Assembly (NCBI GenBank): GCA_039026755.1
Contig: JBCCLR010000008.1
Span: 1-34,866, forward strand
Source: CAKZYD01 sp039026755
Lineage (GTDB): Bacteria > Pseudomonadota > Alphaproteobacteria > Sphingomonadales > CAKZYD01
Reading direction: 5' to 3'
DNA length: 34,866 bases
Below the pieces are notes generated by a model. It was not told the origin of the DNA, did not search any database, and saw nothing but the letters and a program-made list of their open reading frames with translations. The translations under genes and the position numbers were made by a program. Position 1 is the stretch's first letter; each line of letters begins with the position of its first letter. Shown piece after piece: positions 30,929 through 34,866 of this stretch.

Positions 30929-32305
30929 ATGCTGTCGATCCTTGACATCTTTCGTATCGGCATCGGGCCATCGAGTTCGCACACGGTTGGGCCGATGCGC
31001 ATCGCCCGGCGCTTTGTCGAGCAACTCGATCAAGAGGGTATTCTTAGAAAGACGAAAAGCATCAAAGTCACCTTGCAAGGCTCGCTTGCCTTTACTGGAA
31101 AAGGTCACGCAACTGATCTGGCCGTGCTTTATGGCCTGATGGGCCTGAGGCCAGAAACCATAGACGCCCGCCGCGCTCCTGATATGGCAGCGGCCGTTTC
31201 CTTACGCCGCAAGATCAGCCTGAACGGCCTCTATGAGATCGCCTTTGATCCAAAGATCGACATTGTCTTTGACTATGATCAGGCTCCGGAACTTCACCCC
31301 AATGCCATGACGCTCGAAGCGTTTGGTAGCGACGGCCAGTCTATGGCCGACGAGCTTTACTATTCCACAGGCGGCGGCTTTGTGGCCAACCATGCGCAGC
31401 TATCAACGCCCGCCCGAGATGATTTGGTCGAGACCGCGGCGGATGTGCCATATCCCTTCGGCTCTGCTGCAGAGTTGCTCGATATCTGCCTGCGCCGCCA
31501 GCAGTCGATTGAAGCCGTGGTTCGCGCGAATGAAGAAAGCTTGCATGCACCGGACGCATTGCAAGACGGCCTTGCCAAGATCAAGAACGTGATGATGGCT
31601 GCAATTGATCGGGGCCTGGAAACGCAAGGGCAATTGCCGGGCAGCTTGAAGGTGCAGCGCCGGGCGCCGCACTTATGGGCGCGCCTTCAGTCCCAAGGCG
31701 CCGCCAATGAACGCGAAAGTTTGTTCGACTGGCTGAACGTTTATGCCATGGCCGTGAATGAGGAAAATGCAGCAGGTGGCCAAGTGGTGACCGCCCCAAC
31801 TAACGGCGCTGCTGGCATCATCCCAGCTGTCATTCGCCACTACTGTTTAGACGGCGAGCATGCCGAGAAGAAAGTAAATCGCTTTTTGCTGACGGCTGGC
31901 GGTATTGGCCTCCTTTACAAGCAGCGCGCATCGATTTCTGGTGCAGAGATGGGCTGCCAAGGGGAAGTGGGCGTGGCATGTTCCATGGCAGCTGCCGGCC
32001 TTGCCGCTGTGTGGGGCGCTGATGCACGCCAAGTGGCATGCGCGGCAGAGATCGGAATGGAGCATAATCTTGGCCTGACTTGCGACCCCGTTGGTGGGCT
32101 CGTCCAAGTGCCCTGCATTGAGCGCAATGCCATTGGCGCAGTCAAAGCAGCCAATGCTGCGCGGCTGGCCCTACACGGATCAGGCCACGCAAAAGTCTCT
32201 CTCGATCAAGTCATCGAGACCATGCGGCAAACTGGGCTCGATATGTCCAACAAGTATAAAGAGACCAGCCAGGGTGGGTTAGCGGTCAACGTGGTCGAAT
32301 GTTGA
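30929..32305 (+). CDS. sdaA: L-serine ammonia-lyase, iron-sulfur type
   Basis: It deaminates L-serine to pyruvate with a [4Fe-4S] cluster. The 458-residue single-chain enzyme has the N-terminal beta domain (FRIGIGPSSSHTVGPMRIAR, 8-27) and the C-terminal alpha domain with the three cluster cysteines: Cys343 in MGCQGEVG, Cys385 in LTCDPVGG and Cys396 in QVPCIERN. TAPTNGAAGIIPAV (288-301) is a conserved substrate region. It follows malate synthase by 20 bp, in the same transcript. With glycine in excess, serine made by GlyA would be drained to pyruvate. It converges on the lrp gene with a 7-bp gap. Confidence 0.95.
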   Translation: MLSILDIFRIGIGPSSSHTVGPMRIARRFVEQLDQEGILRKTKSIKVTLQGSLAFTGKGHATDLAVLYGLMGLRPETIDARRAPDMAAAVSLRRKISLNGLYEIAFDPKIDIVFDYDQAPELHPNAMTLEAFGSDGQSMADELYYSTGGGFVANHAQLSTPARDDLVETAADVPYPFGSAAELLDICLRRQQSIEAVVRANEESLHAPDALQDGLAKIKNVMMAAIDRGLETQGQLPGSLKVQRRAPHLWARLQSQGAANERESLFDWLNVYAMAVNEENAAGGQVVTAPTNGAAGIIPAVIRHYCLDGEHAEKKVNRFLLTAGGIGLLYKQRASISGAEMGCQGEVGVACSMAAAGLAAVWGADARQVACAAEIGMEHNLGLTCDPVGGLVQVPCIERNAIGAVKAANAARLALHGSGHAKVSLDQVIETMRQTGLDMSNKYKETSQGGLAVNVVEC

Positions 32306-32319
32306 GCGCTCATCAGCGC
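32306..32319. terminator. Short hairpin at the convergent gene ends
   Basis: GCGCT-CATC-AGCGC begins at the base after the serine dehydratase stop and covers the end of the opposite lrp gene. It could end transcription from both sides, but no T-run is seen. Confidence 0.4.
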
Positions 32320-32765
32320 ATATAGCCGCGCCAAGGTTTAACAGTCTTCATCACCATGGACGACTGAATCCGCGCAACATGGGGCAAGGCTGCAATGCGG
32401 GTGCGATAGAGACTTTCGTAGTCTTTCGTGTCACGTGCCGCCAAGCGAATGAGATAATCTGCGGACCCCGTCATCAAATGACATTCTAGGATCTCAGAAC
32501 AGTTTTGTACGGCTGTTTCAAACGCCAGGAGCACGGCCTCCGATTGGCTGCTCAGAGACACTTCGAGATAGAAGGACATGCTCAGCCCAAGAGTGTCAGG
32601 ATTGACCCTCGCTCCATAGCCTTCAATGACGCCGGATTTCTCCAACAAGGAGATACGCCGGTGGCATGCTGATTGGGAGAGCCCCACCTGGCGGGCTGTT
32701 TCATGAATAGGTTGCCTGCTATCGCGCTGCAAAACTGATAAAATTTTGTGGTCTGTTGTATCCAA
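32313..32765 (-). CDS. Lrp/AsnC-family regulator, probably of alanine dehydrogenase
   Basis: A 150-residue regulator. The N-terminal winged helix (DHKILSVLQRDSRQPIHETA, QVGLSQSACHRRISLLEKSG, about 5-45) is followed by the ligand-sensing RAM domain (YLEVSLSSQSEAVLLAFETA, LMTGSADYLIRLAARD). The start is a TTG at 32765 with AGGA about 10 bases upstream. It is transcribed divergently from alanine dehydrogenase across 132 AT-rich bases, the usual arrangement for an Lrp-type activator (AldR/BkdR-like) responding to alanine or other amino acids. Confidence 0.9.
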   Translation of the reverse strand: MDTTDHKILSVLQRDSRQPIHETARQVGLSQSACHRRISLLEKSGVIEGYGARVNPDTLGLSMSFYLEVSLSSQSEAVLLAFETAVQNCSEILECHLMTGSADYLIRLAARDTKDYESLYRTRIAALPHVARIQSSMVMKTVKPWRGYMR

Positions 32766-32897
32766 CGATTAAAATCCTGCATATTTTTTATTATTAAATT
32801 AATATCCGAATCATTCGCGCTCAGTCGAGAAATAAAGGATCTTTTCCCAGCGAGTTCAGCTTATTTTCTAGCTCATTGAAGCATAGGGGGGAAAGTC

Positions 32898-34013
32898 ATG
32901 CTGATCGGGGTTCCGAAAGAGATCAAAAATCACGAATATCGGGTCGGGCTAACGCCTGAAAGCGTGGCCGAGTTGGTCGGCATTGGCCAGAATGTTGTTG
33001 TCGAAACCAATGCTGGTGCAGGCATCGGCGCAAGCGATGATGATTACAGGACTGCGGGCGCTCAGATCGCTGCCAATGCAGCAGATGTGTTTGCTAGTGC
33101 CGACATGATCGTAAAGGTCAAAGAGCCGCAAGCAGTGGAACGCGCTATGCTCCGCCCTGGGCAAATCCTCTATACCTATTTGCACCTTGCGCCTGACCCA
33201 GAGCAGACCAAGGACTTGCTTGCGTCTGGAGCAGTTTGCATCGCTTACGAGACAGTCACCGATGATTTAGGAGATTTGCCACTGCTCAAACCCATGAGCC
33301 AAGTGGCGGGTCGTTTGTCTATTCAGGTTGGCGCAAGCGCGCTCCAAAAAGATGGAGGAGGCCGCGGCGTTTTGCTCGGCGGCGTGCCAGGCACAGCGCC
33401 AGCAAAAGTCATTATCATTGGCGGCGGGGACGTTGGCTTCCATGCAGCGCAGATGGCGGTTGGGCTGCAAGCAGACGTCACGATCTTAGAACGCGACAAC
33501 CTGGTCATGGAACGCCTGTCAGCCCATTTTGGTGGGCGCGCAAAAGTCCTTCGCTCAACGCACGCCGTGCTAGCGGACCTTGTAAAAACCGCAGACATGG
33601 TCGTTGGCGCTGTGCTCATTCCGGGCGCAGCAGCACCCAAACTCATCACGCGAGATATGCTGCCGACAATGCTGGATGGCAGTGTTTTAGTGGATGTGGC
33701 CATTGACCAAGGCGGATGTTTTGAAACGTCCGAAGCCACCACGCATGATGATCCAACCTACATCATTGACGGCGTTGTCCATTACTGTGTTGCCAACATG
33801 CCTGGCGCGGTGGCCCGTACTTCTACCTATGCTCTCACTGCAGCAACGATTGGCCATGCTAAGAACATTGCGCGGCTGGGTTGGAAAGAGGCTTTAAGGG
33901 CCGATCCACATTTGCTCAATGGTCTCAACGTATGTGACGGCAAACTTACCTACGCGGCTGTAGGCGAAGCGCTTGATATTAAGAGCGTCTCTGCATCTAG
34001 CCTTTTGGACTAA
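32898..34013 (+). CDS. ald: Alanine dehydrogenase
   Basis: It interconverts L-alanine and pyruvate plus ammonia with NAD. The 371 residues match the family, and the start at 32898 follows GGGGGGAAAG. Active-site residues are visible at the expected positions: Arg15, Lys75 (VKVKEP), His96 (YLHLAP) and Asp270 (VAIDQGG). The NAD motif is IIGGGDVGFHAA (174-185). It lies divergent to an Lrp regulator. If the omega-aminotransferase at 11273 uses pyruvate as acceptor, this enzyme would regenerate pyruvate from the alanine made and release the nitrogen as ammonia. Confidence 0.96.
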   Translation: MLIGVPKEIKNHEYRVGLTPESVAELVGIGQNVVVETNAGAGIGASDDDYRTAGAQIAANAADVFASADMIVKVKEPQAVERAMLRPGQILYTYLHLAPDPEQTKDLLASGAVCIAYETVTDDLGDLPLLKPMSQVAGRLSIQVGASALQKDGGGRGVLLGGVPGTAPAKVIIIGGGDVGFHAAQMAVGLQADVTILERDNLVMERLSAHFGGRAKVLRSTHAVLADLVKTADMVVGAVLIPGAAAPKLITRDMLPTMLDGSVLVDVAIDQGGCFETSEATTHDDPTYIIDGVVHYCVANMPGAVARTSTYALTAATIGHAKNIARLGWKEALRADPHLLNGLNVCDGKLTYAAVGEALDIKSVSASSLLD

Positions 34014-34044
34014 GCACTGATTGCCCGGTTTTTTCTTCCGCAGC

Positions 34045-34073
34045 TGCCAGGTTCGAATTTCTAACCCGTGGCA
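34045..34073. terminator. Hairpin downstream of ald
   Basis: TGCCAGGTT pairs with AACC-CG-TGGCA (two-base bulge) 31 bp after the ald stop. It has no T-run, and a tRNA-like GTTCGAA in the loop is not part of a tRNA. It may serve as a weak terminator. Confidence 0.35.
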
Positions 34074-34203
34074 TCAACATCAGATCTGGGCTTCATCGGT
34101 CTCAGATCCAAAAATAACATGGGTACGAATTTGAACAAACTTGCGATCACAACCCGGCTTATATCTTTGGGTTGATTGAGTGGATCAGTATTGCTCGATC
34201 TAG

Positions 34204-34644
34204 ATGGGAATTCGTCAATTGAATAAAAATCACGTCAATGACATGACCGCAGTCATCAGAGGCCGGGAGACAAAACTTGATTTACTTGTGGGTAAAAATA
34301 TTAAGCTGCAAAGGGTCGCTGCAGGGTTATCGCAGCGATGTCTAGCCGAATACTTAGGTGTAACTTTTCAGCAAATTCAGAAAGTTGAGCAAGGTAAAAA
34401 CCGCATCGGGGCTGGCCGCCTTGCCCTTGTGGCTGAGGCACTCAAATGTCCCATTGATCAACTCTATGCAGACATATCCGACGATGTGTTTTCCTCGGTT
34501 TCTAGTGAGTTGAACACACTAGATCTTTCACTCCTGCAACGACTAAATGCGCTCGATCCGCGCTTCCAAAGAATTATAAAAAAACTCATAAACGAACTCG
34601 CAGTGAACGATAACGACAACACGGATAACGTGGAGCAAACTTAA
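34204..34644 (+). CDS. XRE-family transcriptional regulator
   Basis: A 146-residue helix-turn-helix protein. LLVGKNIKLQRVAAGLSQRC, LAEYLGVTFQQIQKVEQG, KNRIGAGRLALVAEAL (about 27-81) is the cro/C1-type HTH in the form common in Alphaproteobacteria. The rest (SELNTLDLSLLQRLNALDPR) is a helical tail. The start could be ATG 34204 or ATG 34243; no clear ribosome site decides. Nothing around it shows its target, and it stands between alanine dehydrogenase and a new IS element. Confidence 0.85.
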   Translation: MGIRQLNKNHVNDMTAVIRGRETKLDLLVGKNIKLQRVAAGLSQRCLAEYLGVTFQQIQKVEQGKNRIGAGRLALVAEALKCPIDQLYADISDDVFSSVSSELNTLDLSLLQRLNALDPRFQRIIKKLINELAVNDNDNTDNVEQT

Positions 34645-34755
34645 TAGCGTTCTTCGCAGCGTTAAGAGTAGATCCAACACCTGTATTTAACATAAGATAA
34701 ATTATACATTTTGAGACCTGTACCCGGTCCATTCTAAACTGGGTTGCGACATCTC

Positions 34756-34787
34756 CTCTATCCTGCTGACAAGCAAGGAGAATAGAG
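34756..34787 (+). promoter_or_regulatory. Hairpin hiding the transposase ribosome-binding site
   Basis: CTCTAT-CC-TGCT pairs with AGCA-GG-ATAGAG around the loop GACA, ending immediately before the transposase ATG at 34788. The AAGGAG site lies within the 3' arm. Such structures in IS elements limit translation from outside transcripts. Confidence 0.5.
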
Positions 34788-34866
34788 ATGGCTCACACGG
34801 AACTAGATCTGCGGGAAAGACGCACGATTGAAGACATGCTGAATGCGAAAGTCCCTGTCGGCGAGA
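34788..34866 (+). CDS. IS30-family transposase, start only (cut by window edge)
   Basis: The 26 visible codons read MAHTELDLRERRTIEDML then NAKVPVGE, the N-terminal HTH start of IS30-type transposases. AAGGAG lies eight bases upstream. CCATTCTAAACTGGGTTGCG (34730-34749) just before is probably the left end of the element. The rest of the gene lies outside the window, so completeness is unknown. Confidence 0.8.
   Translation, partial: MAHTELDLRERRTIEDMLNAKVPVGE

Noticed and set aside
34045..34073. tRNA-like GGTTCGAATT motif downstream of ald
   Set aside because: The flanking bases do not form a T-arm, and no acceptor or anticodon arm can be drawn; it is only a hairpin.
1..34866. CRISPR array, toxin-antitoxin or phage defence system
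   Set aside because: No regularly spaced direct repeats, cas-like genes or paired small toxin/antitoxin frames were seen.

Overview
The window is a GC-moderate stretch of a Gram-negative chromosome or large replicon, most likely alphaproteobacterial. The evidence is a TonB-dependent receptor with a periplasmic S9 peptidase, a tandem glycine riboswitch, an Lrp/Ald pair, and a small XRE regulator with the LGVTFQQIQKVEQG-type helix common in Alphaproteobacteria. A more exact placement would be guesswork.

Layout. (1) 1-3.4 kb is an insertion-sequence graveyard. An IS3-type transposase tail at the left edge is followed by a complete IS66-family element (269-3079) with matching terminal repeats and an 8-bp target duplication. 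Its tnpB carries an in-frame stop, and it carries a fourth, passenger-like gene. Another IS3 transposase remnant flanks it. (2) 3.5-7.9 kb, minus strand: an exported S9 prolyl-oligopeptidase-type peptidase and a siderophore-type TonB-dependent receptor, separated by a hairpin. (3) 8.0-8.9 kb: the receptor promoter region and decayed transposon pieces, including an IS21 istB relic. (4) 8.9-23.3 kb, plus strand: a tightly packed run of 13 genes, many overlapping or 0-15 bp apart, apparently one catabolic operon. In order: aldehyde dehydrogenase, beta-keto acid cleavage enzyme (BKACE), class III aminotransferase, SDR, hydantoinase/oxoprolinase A and B subunits, 3-hydroxyacyl-CoA-dehydrogenase-type enzyme of the carnitine/gulonate dehydrogenase group, a truncated DUF606 membrane protein, a DUF819 permease-like protein, two alpha/beta hydrolases, a b-type cytochrome and a Tat-exported molybdopterin oxidoreductase. 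(5) 23.6-26.3 kb: a GntR/FCD regulator, an IS481 relic, and a second aldehyde dehydrogenase on the minus strand. (6) 26.7-32.3 kb: a tandem glycine riboswitch followed by a DadA-like flavin oxidase, a GlcG/HbpS-like protein, malate synthase G and an iron-sulfur L-serine dehydratase. (7) 32.3-34.9 kb: an Lrp-type regulator divergent from alanine dehydrogenase, an XRE regulator, and the start of an IS30-type element.

How the genes may work together. The 14-kb operon looks like a route for an unidentified small nitrogenous compound. HyuAB would open a lactam or hydantoin-like ring with ATP. The aminotransferase would turn the resulting amino acid into a semialdehyde or keto acid, and the aldehyde dehydrogenase would oxidise the semialdehyde. 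The SDR or the carnitine-dehydrogenase-like enzyme would make a beta-keto acid, and BKACE would split it with acetyl-CoA. This combines the logic of ATP-dependent caprolactam degradation (HyuAB-type lactamase, omega-transaminase, semialdehyde dehydrogenase) with that of carnitine degradation (hydroxyacid dehydrogenase then BKACE). The substrate cannot be read from the sequence. Downstream, the riboswitch cluster implies glycine to glyoxylate (flavin oxidase) to malate (malate synthase G), and serine to pyruvate. Alanine dehydrogenase could recycle alanine if the aminotransferase uses pyruvate as acceptor. The whole right half is therefore a hub for amino acid and nitrogenous compound catabolism.
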